NCBI GenBank assembly: GCA_016845065.1
Contig: JAERTG010000162.1
Span: 1 to 64,000 of the forward strand
DNA: 64,000 nt
Direction: 5' to 3'
Source: Fidelibacterota bacterium
Lineage (GTDB): Bacteria; Fidelibacterota; UBA8477; JABMPR01
Below are positions 17,678 through 26,303 of this stretch, piece after piece. The notes beneath the pieces were generated by a model that searched no databases, was not told the DNA's origin, and was given only the letters and a program-made list of their open reading frames with translations. The translations under genes were made by a program, and so were the position numbers. Numbering within the stretch: the first letter of the stretch is position 1; each line of letters starts with the position of its first letter.

Positions 17678-19264
17678 ATGAAACGACCTGATGGACTTGT
17701 GCACAAGTTGGCACCAGCAGCAATGTTTACCCTTCTCCTTCTTGGGCTTGGATCGTGTTGTCCTGAAGATCCGTACAGGAATTATCTAAAAATGGTAATT
17801 TTAACGGAACCTAAATCAATGGATCCAACAATGGCCAATGATATCACCACTGGTGTGATAGCTGGTCTCATGTATGATAACCTCCTTCAGTTTGGTGTTG
17901 GCAATGATTTAAAACCAGGACTTGCCCATTCATGGGAAATATCAGATGATGGATTAGTTTATACCTTTGACTTGAGAGATGATGTTTATTTCTGGGATGG
18001 AAGACAACTCACTGCGCGAGATGTGGTCTATTCATTTCAGAGGGTATTGCATCCCGGTACCCGTAGTTCTATGACTTGGCTGCTAGACCCAATTTTGGGT
18101 GCGAACGATTATATGCAGGGAAATGCAAATGAAGTGCGCGGTATAAGGAGGGTAGATACCTTGAAGGTAGAGCTTGTTTTGGAAAAACCTTTTGCCCCAT
18201 TTATCGGTTTTCTCGCTGTACCTCCAACTGCAATCGTGCCCTACAAGAAGGATGATCCTGTTCAATCCGAACTCAAGCGTAGACCAATGGGTACAGGAGC
18301 ATGGATTTTCGATGAATGGCAAGCAGACCGCATAATAAGTTTTAAGAAAAATCCAAACTACTTTAACGGTTCAGCTAAACTTGATGGCATATTGTTAAAC
18401 AATATGCCTGAGACATTAACTCAGGCTGTTGAGTTTGAAGCAGGCAACCTTGACATTATGGTAGTACCAAACTCTGAGTTTAAATATTGGACGAGAAGTG
18501 CTGCCTGGCAGCCATACATCCAGAAGATGGATGAACTTGGCATCTACTATCTAGCTATGAATGTAGATAGACCCCCTTTCAATGATAAACGTGTGAGGCA
18601 GGCCGTAACATTAGCTATTGACAGAGAAAAGATCGTTCATCGCATTCTACATAATAGCGCTACGCTTGCTCACGGCCCCATTCCCCCTGGCCTAGTGGGG
18701 TATGATAGCTCGCGTGTACATCTACCATATGACCCAGAAAAAGCTAAACAGCTCTTGATCGAGGCTGGTTATCCAGAGCAATGTGAGTTTGACCTCTGGG
18801 TTGATCCGGGTGCAGCCGTCTCGCAAACAGTGGAAGCAATCCACCACTACCTCAGTGAGTCAGGGTTTAAGGTAAATCTTGTGCGGAATGATTGGAATAT
18901 GATGCGTGATGCCATGCGCAAAGGTGTTACGGATGCATATTGGGGAAACTGGTGGGCAGATTATGCAGATGCTGAAAACTTCCTCGCACCTCTTTTTCAT
19001 TCAAAAAACTCAGCTCGACGAAATCGCTATAACAATCCAGTTGTTGATAAAAACATTGAGGCACTTCAGCAAAGCCTAGATCCGAAAGAACGAGAGCGCT
19101 TAGCCATGAACATAGATAGCACTCTCATCGAAGAAGCTCCCTATTCCTTCTTTTGGTATCCCACTTCTTATACTGTTTTTCAGCCGCACCTTAAGAACTT
19201 TACTGTTCACCAAATGTATTTTGCAAACAAATACACCTCAGTGTATTTCGAAGATCAGGAATAA
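17678..19264 (+). CDS. ABC transporter substrate-binding lipoprotein, peptide type (SBP_bac_5, OppA/DppA-like)
   Basis: The 528-residue protein has a signal peptide ending LLGLGSC, with Cys27 in a lipobox. The mature part follows the family 5 plan: ILTEPKSMDPTMANDITTG at the start of lobe I, GLAHSWEISDDGLVYTFDLR, then DVVYSFQRVLHPG, MGTGAWIF(D)EW and NDKRVRQAVTLAIDREKIV. Such proteins deliver oligopeptides or similar ligands to an ABC importer. No permease or ATPase gene for import lies nearby, so its partners are encoded elsewhere, or it acts in signalling. The next gene follows after 3 nt. Confidence 0.88.
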   Translation: MKRPDGLVHKLAPAAMFTLLLLGLGSCCPEDPYRNYLKMVILTEPKSMDPTMANDITTGVIAGLMYDNLLQFGVGNDLKPGLAHSWEISDDGLVYTFDLRDDVYFWDGRQLTARDVVYSFQRVLHPGTRSSMTWLLDPILGANDYMQGNANEVRGIRRVDTLKVELVLEKPFAPFIGFLAVPPTAIVPYKKDDPVQSELKRRPMGTGAWIFDEWQADRIISFKKNPNYFNGSAKLDGILLNNMPETLTQAVEFEAGNLDIMVVPNSEFKYWTRSAAWQPYIQKMDELGIYYLAMNVDRPPFNDKRVRQAVTLAIDREKIVHRILHNSATLAHGPIPPGLVGYDSSRVHLPYDPEKAKQLLIEAGYPEQCEFDLWVDPGAAVSQTVEAIHHYLSESGFKVNLVRNDWNMMRDAMRKGVTDAYWGNWWADYADAENFLAPLFHSKNSARRNRYNNPVVDKNIEALQQSLDPKERERLAMNIDSTLIEEAPYSFFWYPTSYTVFQPHLKNFTVHQMYFANKYTSVYFEDQE

Positions 19265-19267
19265 GTC

Positions 19268-19585
19268 ATGACGAAAATTGATGAGCACCCCATTCTGGGT
19301 CAACTAAATGAAACCCAAAGACGCTTGACAGACGTTTCCAAACTTCAGGATGCTCTGGTGGAAAGAAGACATGTGATGGAGCGTGATGGGAAAATCACTA
19401 CCGTTGTGGCGGGGGTTATAGGCATCACAGGATTGTTCTTTATGAACCCCCTGCCCTTTTATCTTGTTCTAGGTCTCCTGGTGGTTGGTCTTCCTCTGGT
19501 ATGGAGACATCTGGTGAAGGAAGCCCGTGAATTCGCCATGACTGATGATGAAATACAGGCTGTACTAAATGATAACAACTCTTGA
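19268..19585 (+). CDS. small membrane-anchored protein of unknown function
   Basis: The protein has 105 residues. An N-terminal helical, charged region (about residues 1-40, with Gln/Glu/Arg heptad-like spacing) is followed by two closely spaced hydrophobic segments near 44-58 and 62-79, and an acidic C-terminus. It follows the substrate-binding lipoprotein gene by only 3 nt and precedes a DUF819 permease by 24 nt, so all three may be one transcript. I do not recognise the family. Confidence 0.55.
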   Translation: MTKIDEHPILGQLNETQRRLTDVSKLQDALVERRHVMERDGKITTVVAGVIGITGLFFMNPLPFYLVLGLLVVGLPLVWRHLVKEAREFAMTDDEIQAVLNDNNS

Positions 19586-19609
19586 TCCCTAACTCTCAGG
19601 AATATAACT

Positions 19610-20788
19610 ATGCCTCTTATTAATGACCCAACCGCTGTACTGGTTTATCTAATTTCCCTGATCGGGTTGATCTATTATGTAAAAGAACAACCCTGGGCAT
19701 CAAAAATATTCGACATTATCCCACCGGTAATCTGGGTCTACTTCCTACCCATGATATCAACAACACTGGGGATCACCCCTGAACAATCAGATCTGTTCTC
19801 CTGGGTAAAATCGTATCTCCTTCCAGCAGCATTGCTCCTCCTGCTTTTGTCAGCTGATGTTAAAGCCATTACAAAACTTGGTCCTAAAGCGCTAGGAACT
19901 ATGTTCGCGGGAACCCTGGGAATTGTGCTTGGTGGAGTGATAAGTCTCGCCTTGTTTGGAGCATGGCTACCCGAGGACGCCTGGCAAGGTATGGGCGCAC
20001 TCTCTGGAAGCTGGATAGGTGGATCTACCAACATGGTTGGGATAGGTACTTCTATTGGTGTGCGAGACGAGCTGTTTGGTGTTATGATCATTGTGGATAC
20101 CATCGTCGGCTATGGTTGGATGGGTATTGTCATTTTTATATCAGCTTTCCAATCTCGCCTGGATAAGTGGAATGGTGTAACCAGCTCACCTGTTGATGAG
20201 CTAAGTGCACACATTGCCAGCTCAGATAAGAGTAAACCAGAGCCTCTAAATTTTCACTCTCTCATATTCATGCTGGTGATTGGACTGGGTCTTGGATACT
20301 TCAGCCTGGAAGCTGGCAAATTTTTACCCGATCTGGGGAAAGTGGTCACCAGTTTTGGCTGGACCGTGATTCTGGTGTCAGTCATTGGTTTGGGTTTATC
20401 TTTCACACCATTGGCACGTCTTGAAAAACAGGGTGCCTCACATCTGGGTAACTTCTTTCTTTACCTATTGCTGGCGACAATCGGAGCCAAGGCAGATCTC
20501 AGGGCAATTACAGAAGCACCGATGTTTCTCGTCGTTGGCGTGGTGTGGATAGCTGTCCATGCCACCGTCTTGTTTAGTGTAGGTCGCATGTTAAAAGCGC
20601 CCATGTTTCTCATCGCCACCAGTTCACAGGCCAATATTGGTGGTGTTGTGAGCGCTCCAATTGTTGCCTCTGTCTACCAGAAGGGGATGGCACCTGTTGG
20701 ATTGCTCATGGGTGTGATGGGTAATATTCTTGGGTTGTACTTTGGATTTCTGACCGCCCAGCTCATGGAGTGGGTGAGCCGGATTTAA
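19610..20788 (+). CDS. DUF819-family membrane transporter-like protein
   Basis: This 392-residue protein has about 10-11 membrane segments and matches the DUF819 (YjcL-like) pattern: WVYFLPMISTTLG, LLPAALLLLLLSADVKAI, GALSGSWIGGSTNMVGIG, and in the second half SSQANIGGVVSAPIVASVYQKG (given in part). The paired G-S-W-I-G-G-S-x-N and S-Q-A-N-I-G-G motifs in the two halves indicate an inverted-repeat transporter fold similar to that of gluconate/citrate-type carriers. The substrate is unknown. It is the last gene of a possible three-gene unit with the peptide-binding lipoprotein. Confidence 0.85.
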   Translation: MPLINDPTAVLVYLISLIGLIYYVKEQPWASKIFDIIPPVIWVYFLPMISTTLGITPEQSDLFSWVKSYLLPAALLLLLLSADVKAITKLGPKALGTMFAGTLGIVLGGVISLALFGAWLPEDAWQGMGALSGSWIGGSTNMVGIGTSIGVRDELFGVMIIVDTIVGYGWMGIVIFISAFQSRLDKWNGVTSSPVDELSAHIASSDKSKPEPLNFHSLIFMLVIGLGLGYFSLEAGKFLPDLGKVVTSFGWTVILVSVIGLGLSFTPLARLEKQGASHLGNFFLYLLLATIGAKADLRAITEAPMFLVVGVVWIAVHATVLFSVGRMLKAPMFLIATSSQANIGGVVSAPIVASVYQKGMAPVGLLMGVMGNILGLYFGFLTAQLMEWVSRI

Positions 20789-20858
20789 AAAAGTCCCCAG
20801 GTAAAACGAATCTGTTATCAAGAGCTATGATACAGGTAACTATAATGGATATTGAGGT

Positions 20859-20882
20859 TTCTCGCTGAGTTAGTCGAAGTGT
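20859..20882. repeat. degenerate dispersed repeat, copy 2
   Basis: The intergenic sequence TCGCTGAGTTAGTCGAAGTG has the same TGAG-N-TCGAA core as the copies at 4468-4493 and 28229-28255. It lies between the DUF819 gene and the rhomboid gene, in a 187-nt gap without other features. Confidence 0.4.
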
Positions 20883-20975
20883 TACTTGCACGTTCTTAAT
20901 CACTCGCATATAAACTTTCCAATTCCACACTCAATCCCTGTCTTTCAATTCCATTTAAAAATCTTATACTAATTC

Positions 20976-21887
20976 ATGAATCAGTGGGATTTCCAACAAG
21001 GCACGCCGCGTATGAAATTCGGCCCTAATAAAATGGGTGATGGCGTGCGGCAACTCCTTATCGCCAACGTGGCAGTCTTCATGCTCAGCCAGATTATGGG
21101 TATGGGAATATGGGCGGGCTGGTTCGGCCTGAACCCTCACGATGTTATTTTTGGGCTCCGTATCTGGCAGCCCTTTACCTATATGTTTTTGCATGGTGGT
21201 TTCTGGCACATCGCCATGAATATGCTCATGCTATGGATGTTTGGTTCAGAGTTGGAAGGGATCTGGGGACGAAAAGAGTTTCTCAGATTTTATGTCGTCA
21301 CAGGCGCAGGTGCCGGTGTTTTTTCTCTGGTTCCATATTTCATTGGTGTTCTCTCGGGATACAGAGGCACAATCCCATCCATTATTGGAGCAAGTGGAGC
21401 AGTCTACGCCATATTGCTGGCCTATGCTGTGACATATCCAGATCGCAAAGTTCTGGTATATATGCTGGTTCCCATCAAAGTAAAATATCTCATGCTCATC
21501 ATGGGATTTATGACTTTTGCTTCAGTTGGGAATGGAGATGGCATAAGCCATATTACGCATCTCGGTGGGCTGGTGGTAGGCTGGTTTTATCTAAGGAAAA
21601 ATGGTCGCTACCGAGGTTTGAATATTCCATGGAGACAGTGGCTTAGAAGATTCACCAAAATTCGCATTGTGAATGATGATACGCAACATCATTCTCGACC
21701 CACAGCTACACGACCTCAACAACAGGGGTGGCATCGTGTTCGGAGTGAAACGGAATTAAGGAAAGAAATGGACTCACTTCTGGATAAGATCACCAGAGTC
21801 GGATATGAGAACCTTAGCAACACCGAAAAAGAACGCTTGTTGGAATTGTCTTCCCAGCTATCCAGCGATGGAGACGGTCGAAACTAA
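20976..21887 (+). CDS. rhomboid-family intramembrane serine protease
   Basis: The 303-residue protein has six predicted membrane helices and the rhomboid catalytic dyad: Ser140 in GASGAVYA and His195 in HITHLGGLVVG. The upstream HGGFWHIAMNM segment supplies the oxyanion-site His and Asn, and WGRKEFLRFY is the conserved loop after helix 2. A soluble C-terminal region of about 90 residues contains a helical segment (ETELRKEMDSLLDKI, then YENLSNTEKERLLEL) like the C-terminal extension seen in FCB rhomboids. It cleaves membrane proteins within the bilayer; targets are unknown. It stands alone. Confidence 0.93.
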   Translation: MNQWDFQQGTPRMKFGPNKMGDGVRQLLIANVAVFMLSQIMGMGIWAGWFGLNPHDVIFGLRIWQPFTYMFLHGGFWHIAMNMLMLWMFGSELEGIWGRKEFLRFYVVTGAGAGVFSLVPYFIGVLSGYRGTIPSIIGASGAVYAILLAYAVTYPDRKVLVYMLVPIKVKYLMLIMGFMTFASVGNGDGISHITHLGGLVVGWFYLRKNGRYRGLNIPWRQWLRRFTKIRIVNDDTQHHSRPTATRPQQQGWHRVRSETELRKEMDSLLDKITRVGYENLSNTEKERLLELSSQLSSDGDGRN

Positions 21888-21911
21888 ATCTAGTGGTTTA
21901 TACCAGCTCTG

Positions 21912-23186
21912 CTATTGAACCACAATATCTATAAGCGCAGTTACATCACTTACATTGATATCAAAATCATGATTAATGTCTGATAGATAAAAGGTCACTG
22001 GGTCAATAACATCTGCTTCAAGTATACCCTCGATTAGCACCACCACATCCAGAATGTTGACGGAGCTATCATCGTTAACATCTGGCGGCTCAGGTAGGGG
22101 AGTTGCATATATCGGTTCAAATAGAATTTCCCCACCACCTTCTTCATCATCATAAAGCGTGGCATCTACTTCAGAAATATCTATGCCCAACCAATAATTG
22201 TTCTGGGCCATTAAGGTGGAGGGTGTAGCGTTCCAAATGTGCCAGGTCTGCCCATCAAAGGTGTTGTCATAAAATAGATTGAGACCATCATCGCCGGGGT
22301 AATCATTAACCATGTCACCCAGATTGGGTGAGGCTCCATTAATTACGGAAACACCATAGTAATTACCGCCAATATAATTCCCCATGACGATACCAACTGA
22401 AGAACCATAGCCTGCATAGATACCTGCACCGGAATTATAATTGCCTTCCTGATAGTTGGCGACGATCACATTATCCAGGATATATGCAGGAGAGTTCACC
22501 ACGGTGATGCCAGTAAAATTACCTCGAATTAAATTGCCCCTTATTACAGGAGCAGCGATGGAAGTCAGGGTCCAGATACCAACACCCTGACCATGGTTGT
22601 TCTCGATGGTATTATTCTCGATAATTTCTGGTGAACAGGAGTCGATGAATAGGGCGGGATGGTTGAAATCATTTACAGAATTTCCTGATAATATGTTTCC
22701 ACTTACTTCCACATGGTCAGATTGAAATATCTTGATGCCATAATCCCCATTGTACAAAACTTGTGAATCCCGAATGTAGGAAGTGTCTGAATTTGAGAAA
22801 GAGATCCCAGTTCCAGTTGCGGACTGGATGAGACAATTATCTACTTTTGCACCACCACTGATAATATTAATGCCATTTTCCAATTCGGTGAATGAACACC
22901 CTAGAAATTCAAGTTCACCACTATCTCCACGGAGGCTGGAGCCTCCATGAAAGATTGCGCGATTGGCTGATAAGAAACCCTGGACTCGCAGCTCAAAGGT
23001 TGAGTCCATATCCACTCGAACCTGTGGCTCAATAATTAATGAATCTCCAAATCCGACTACACAATCAGAAGTAAGTAGGTATGGACTTCCATCAGCATCC
23101 CAGACGCCACTCACATTGCCACCAACCGAAGTTTGTGAGATCAGGCTGCCAACCAATAAAAACAGCAGAAATATTTTAACACGCAT
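21912..23186 (-). CDS. secreted parallel beta-helix protein with C-terminal dockerin-like repeats
   Basis: The 424-residue protein has signal peptide MRVKIFLLFLLVGSLISQ. Residues about 80-330 form right-handed beta-helix turns rich in Asn/Gly/Ile (SGNILSGNS, ENNTIENNHGQGVGIW, RGNLIRGNFTGITVVN), as in pectate-lyase-like or NosD-like proteins. The last 60 residues hold two EF-hand-like calcium loops, DVNDDSSVNILDV and DINHDFDINVSDV, each followed by a hydrophobic helix, as in type I dockerins and similar tails common in FCB bacteria. No catalytic residues are evident. It may bind or cleave polysaccharide, and the tail may anchor it to a cohesin-like partner or to calcium. Confidence 0.8.
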   Translation of the reverse strand: MRVKIFLLFLLVGSLISQTSVGGNVSGVWDADGSPYLLTSDCVVGFGDSLIIEPQVRVDMDSTFELRVQGFLSANRAIFHGGSSLRGDSGELEFLGCSFTELENGINIISGGAKVDNCLIQSATGTGISFSNSDTSYIRDSQVLYNGDYGIKIFQSDHVEVSGNILSGNSVNDFNHPALFIDSCSPEIIENNTIENNHGQGVGIWTLTSIAAPVIRGNLIRGNFTGITVVNSPAYILDNVIVANYQEGNYNSGAGIYAGYGSSVGIVMGNYIGGNYYGVSVINGASPNLGDMVNDYPGDDGLNLFYDNTFDGQTWHIWNATPSTLMAQNNYWLGIDISEVDATLYDDEEGGGEILFEPIYATPLPEPPDVNDDSSVNILDVVVLIEGILEADVIDPVTFYLSDINHDFDINVSDVTALIDIVVQ

Positions 23187-23293
23187 AGCTTGAATCCTTC
23201 ATAGTTGAGGGAAGATAAATCAATTCAATTACTTTTAATCAATCAAATGGATAATAATTTGAGCACGTAACAAAACACATCATGGAGCGGTAG

Positions 23294-24082
23294 ATGATTG
23301 ATATCAGTTTGAAAATGCAGCAACAATATCGCCGGGATGGGTATATCAGGATACCCAATGGGGTCGATGTGAAAAGTCTGGGAGAACTTGCCGTTGAACT
23401 CCGTGACCTCATGGCAGCACTCAATCCTAACAAAACACCCCTGGAATTGCGTTCTACTTACAAGAAGGCGTTTACCCAGGTCACCAATCTGTGGCAGAAA
23501 TCTGAAATAGTCCGGAATTTTGTTTTAAGAAAAGATCTGGCAGAGATGGCAGCAAAAATAATGGGGGTTAGTGGCGTACGTCTGTATCATGACCAGGCCT
23601 TGTTTAAGGAAGCTGGGGGAGGGGCAACACCCTGGCATGTGGATCAGGTCTACTGGCCTCTGGATACTCCCAACACCTGCACTTTCTGGATTCCTCTACA
23701 GACCACACCTTCAGAAATGGGTACCCTGACCTTTGCCAAAGGAAGTCACTTACATAGCGAGGGAAGAGAAATGGTTATTTCTGATGCCAGCGAGACCTTC
23801 TTTTCTCAGTACATCAAAGATACTGGATTTGACGTGAGTTCAGATGAGTTTGAACTGGGTGATATCAGTATTCATGCCGGTTGGACTGTCCACCATGCTG
23901 GTCCCAACATTACCCATCAAGTGCGAGAAGTCATGACGATAATATATATGGCTGACGACACCCATCTTGTGAAATCACCCAGCAAAACACAACTGGTGGA
24001 TAGAGATGCGTTTACACCAGATATCTCACCGGGAGAACTTATTGACACCCCCCTTAATCCAGCTCTGTTTAAGGGAGACTAG
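23294..24082 (+). CDS. phytanoyl-CoA dioxygenase (PhyH) family protein
   Basis: The 262-residue enzyme belongs to the Fe(II)/2-oxoglutarate-dependent PhyH family. The iron-binding facial triad is visible as His115 and Asp117 (WHVDQ) with a distal His at 200-201 (HHAGPN), and Arg211 (REVMTIIY) is positioned to bind 2-oxoglutarate. The N-terminal FRRDGY-like element (QQYRRDGYIRIP) is typical. Family members hydroxylate a wide range of lipids and small molecules; the substrate is not predictable. The gene stands alone, divergent from the beta-helix gene. Confidence 0.88.
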   Translation: MIDISLKMQQQYRRDGYIRIPNGVDVKSLGELAVELRDLMAALNPNKTPLELRSTYKKAFTQVTNLWQKSEIVRNFVLRKDLAEMAAKIMGVSGVRLYHDQALFKEAGGGATPWHVDQVYWPLDTPNTCTFWIPLQTTPSEMGTLTFAKGSHLHSEGREMVISDASETFFSQYIKDTGFDVSSDEFELGDISIHAGWTVHHAGPNITHQVREVMTIIYMADDTHLVKSPSKTQLVDRDAFTPDISPGELIDTPLNPALFKGD

Positions 24083-24117
24083 ACTCCGTCTTTATCGGCT
24101 TTGTTGCTGGGAACTGT

Positions 24118-24228
24118 CTACTGAAGCGTAGAGTACCAATCCACTTTTCGGGTTAAATACATAACCAGACGTAGGATGATAAAAAGTCCAATACTACCAA
24201 TCATCAGAGCCAGATCCTGCAATTGCAT
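24118..24228 (-). CDS. possible 36-residue single-span membrane peptide
   Basis: This frame fills part of an otherwise empty 332-nt gap (24083-24414). It encodes MQLQDLALMIGSIGLFII followed by LRLVMYLTRKVDWY and a TAG. One membrane helix is followed by a positively charged segment, a topology common in small regulatory membrane peptides. No Shine-Dalgarno is seen in front of the ATG, which weakens the call. The remaining sequence of the gap (24229-24374) shows nothing I can identify. Confidence 0.3.
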   Translation of the reverse strand: MQLQDLALMIGSIGLFIILRLVMYLTRKVDWYSTLQ

Positions 24229-24374
24229 AACGATGTACAATTAAGCATATAGCAAAATCAGAATAAGCAGAATAATTCAAGTCTGAAATGTATCCTTCAA
24301 AACGCCTTGGGATAACTTGTAATCAAACCAATGCTTATTCATCAGGAAAGGAGTGGAGAATGTCTATACGGCTT

Positions 24375-24747
24375 TTACTTTAACGAGCCATGAAGGGCGA
24401 GTTTGTATTTGAGGTCATCCAGATACCCAGCTCAGGCGTTCACCCTCACCATGTATTCCGCAACAACCCAATAACTCTCTATTAGTTCTGATTGTAATAG
24501 CCAGAGTAAGATTCCATCCATCTCGCATGCCATGAAAAGATTCGTTAATAAATGTCATGGTCTCTTCAATTCTCCTGGCTGGTTTGGGAAGGATGTATTT
24601 ATTTATGTCATCATTGAATTCTCTGAAGATTTCACCCTTATAATCATTGAGATTGGCGGTGAGAATGAGTCGCTCTGACTCGATTGTTGTAGATGTAAAA
24701 TCCAAGGATTCTGTTGTTTTGAGATCAAATGGCTTCATGCATTTCAT
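24375..24747 (-). pseudogene. GNAT acetyltransferase remnant: N-terminal half, frameshifted and truncated
   Basis: The first 110-codon frame (stop at 24415) contains the N-terminal half of a RimJ/RimL-type acetyltransferase (TIESERLILTANLNDY ... ELLGCCGIHGEGE). It then departs from the family. In the neighbouring frame, immediately after this point, TPELGIWM appears, which is the expected continuation of the motif. One base has thus been lost near 24443. After GIWM the sequence again diverges, and the acetyl-CoA-binding loop is absent. In the third frame DDLKYKLALHG precedes a TAA at 24375, possibly the tail of another gene. The locus is therefore a doubly damaged relic, not a working enzyme. 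Confidence 0.75.
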
Positions 24748-24764
24748 CCGCTTATTTTAGCCTC

Positions 24765-25559
24765 CTAATCCCAGAGGAGGGCAGATACCTTGACGCCTAA
24801 AACCTCACCATTAAAAACTAACTCCGCAGGCGGAGCAACATCACCGGCAGCCCCATAACAGACATGCAGGGGGATTAAATGCTCCTCTCGGGGATGACAA
24901 TATCGAGCAGCTGGTGCTTGTTCCCAGTTGATCAATTCGTGGTCTCGCTCTAGGGAAGTAAAGTTGTCTGAACAGCAGACCTTTGTAAGCCATTGATCAA
25001 AAATTTCATCAGGTTGATCGGGATGTTCACTTCGACTAAAAAAAGCCCGCATATTGTGAAATGACATGCCTGATCCAATGATCAGGACATTTAGCCCATT
25101 GAGATAGGAGAGGGCCCTTCCAAGTTCGATATGCCTGGCTGGATCAAGCCCCCTGATGAGTGAGATCTGAAAACATGGGATATCCGCATCAGGGAAGATC
25201 AGTTTCAGTGGCACAAAAACACCATGATCAAACCCACGTTCCCCATCCAATACAGGCTTGAATCCCACTTTACCAAGCTCACTGTGAATCTCCTTTGCCA
25301 GGCTGGGTTGACCTGGGGCAGGATAGGTGATCTCGTAAGTCTCAGGAGGAAAGCCGGAATAGTCATACAACATATCAGGGGACTTGGCCGATTGAATGGT
25401 TGGTTGTGCTTCTTCCCAGTGAGCGCTGATGATTAAAATAGCAGCGGGCTGCCCAAGCCGGGATCGAATATTTTTAAGAAACTCCGTGAGATTCTTGTGA
25501 CCAGCATCACCCATAAGAGGTAGCGGGCCACCACCGTGTGGTAGATAGAGCACTGACAT
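24765..25559 (-). CDS. class III extradiol ring-cleavage dioxygenase (DODA/YgiD-like)
   Basis: The 264-residue cytoplasmic protein has the ligand set of the LigB/DODA family: His8 in LPHGGGPLP, His47 in ISAHWE, His112 in FDHGVFVPL and His227 in REEHLIPLHV. The first, second and last are expected metal ligands (Zn or Fe) and His112 the active-site base. Homologues cleave catechol-type rings, DOPA in the best-known case. The length is typical. It is followed, 17 nt on, by the decayed acetyltransferase on the same strand. The natural substrate is unknown. Confidence 0.9.
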   Translation of the reverse strand: MSVLYLPHGGGPLPLMGDAGHKNLTEFLKNIRSRLGQPAAILIISAHWEEAQPTIQSAKSPDMLYDYSGFPPETYEITYPAPGQPSLAKEIHSELGKVGFKPVLDGERGFDHGVFVPLKLIFPDADIPCFQISLIRGLDPARHIELGRALSYLNGLNVLIIGSGMSFHNMRAFFSRSEHPDQPDEIFDQWLTKVCCSDNFTSLERDHELINWEQAPAARYCHPREEHLIPLHVCYGAAGDVAPPAELVFNGEVLGVKVSALLWD

Positions 25560-25621
25560 TGTGGATATTTCCTGAGTACTAGGTTATGATTCAGAACTTG
25601 TTGGACTGGAGGAGCGTAATA

Positions 25622-25753
25622 TTAGTCTGCAGAAGAGCGGCCCTTTTTCTCTCTGGCCTTCTCTTTTTTTAACTGCCGCTTTTCCTTGATTGAATGCTTC
25701 GCTTGTTTTTTAACTTTTTTTTCGCCCTTATCTTTACTACCTCTGTCACCCAT
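25622..25753 (-). CDS. 43-residue lysine-rich conserved small protein
   Basis: This short frame starts at ATG 25753 with AAGGAG eight bases upstream, an excellent ribosome-binding site. The peptide begins MGDRGSKDKGEKKVKKQAKH and continues SIKEKRQLKKEKAREKKG, with about 40 percent Lys/Arg. I recall similar M-G-(D/N)-R-G-x-K-D-K-G peptides annotated as hypothetical proteins in diverse bacteria. The charge suggests binding to nucleic acid or ribosomes, but this is inference. It occupies the middle of a 332-nt gap (25560-25891), the rest of which shows nothing else recognisable. Confidence 0.7.
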   Translation of the reverse strand: MGDRGSKDKGEKKVKKQAKHSIKEKRQLKKEKAREKKGRSSAD

Positions 25754-25891
25754 AAAAAATACTCCTTATAAGAAATGATTCAGCCCAGCGCCTTTATTGA
25801 ATAAGGGGGTCAGCAAACCTGGGCTGTTCTTTTGCTGTTAATATGCATTAATGTAAATATAGTGAAAATGTTTGGATAGGACTGTATGGTA

Positions 25892-26215
25892 TTAATCTTC
25901 GTTAAAATAATCCGGCATGACGGGTTTATGCCTGGCCTGGAATAAGCTCACAAAGAATCGTCCCGTAATAGCGTAAATTAATATCATTGCCAGTGCCCCA
26001 AGTAGAATACCATCTTGCTTAATGGATGCGATGTCGTATTGATGGTGATAAATGGCCCCTGCAGCACCTACATTAACCAGGGCATAGAGTAGGTTTCCCA
26101 CTGCAGAAAACCCGAATAAACTCAAAAACCTCAATCGAATTATCCCAAATATCAGGTGAGGCATAGCATTCATTAAAAAGAAACCAGTTAAGAAATCAAG
26201 TGGATTAAGGTTCAT
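25892..26215 (-). CDS. small four-helix membrane protein of unknown function
   Basis: From ATG 26215 the protein has 107 residues with about four membrane segments (FLTGFFLMNAMPHLIFGI, FSAVGNLLYALVNVGAAGAIY, GILLGALAMILIYAITGRFF). The frame is open back to 26341, but that extension would overlap the next gene, and GGAGAG lies five bases before ATG 26215, which decides the start. Family unknown. It is 88 nt downstream of the DUF6530-like gene on the same strand. Confidence 0.65.
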   Translation of the reverse strand: MNLNPLDFLTGFFLMNAMPHLIFGIIRLRFLSLFGFSAVGNLLYALVNVGAAGAIYHHQYDIASIKQDGILLGALAMILIYAITGRFFVSLFQARHKPVMPDYFNED

Positions 26216-26303
26216 TTTATCTCTCCCAGACAATTCATGTTTCATGATTTGAAAACATCCTGCAGGGAGTATAGCCTGCAGAAATTCAAGAAAGGTAAAA
26301 AAA

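Noticed and set aside
21110-21646. 178-codon frame inside the rhomboid gene
   Set aside because: It overlaps a gene with an intact catalytic dyad and has Cys/Trp/His-rich composition typical of an off-frame translation.
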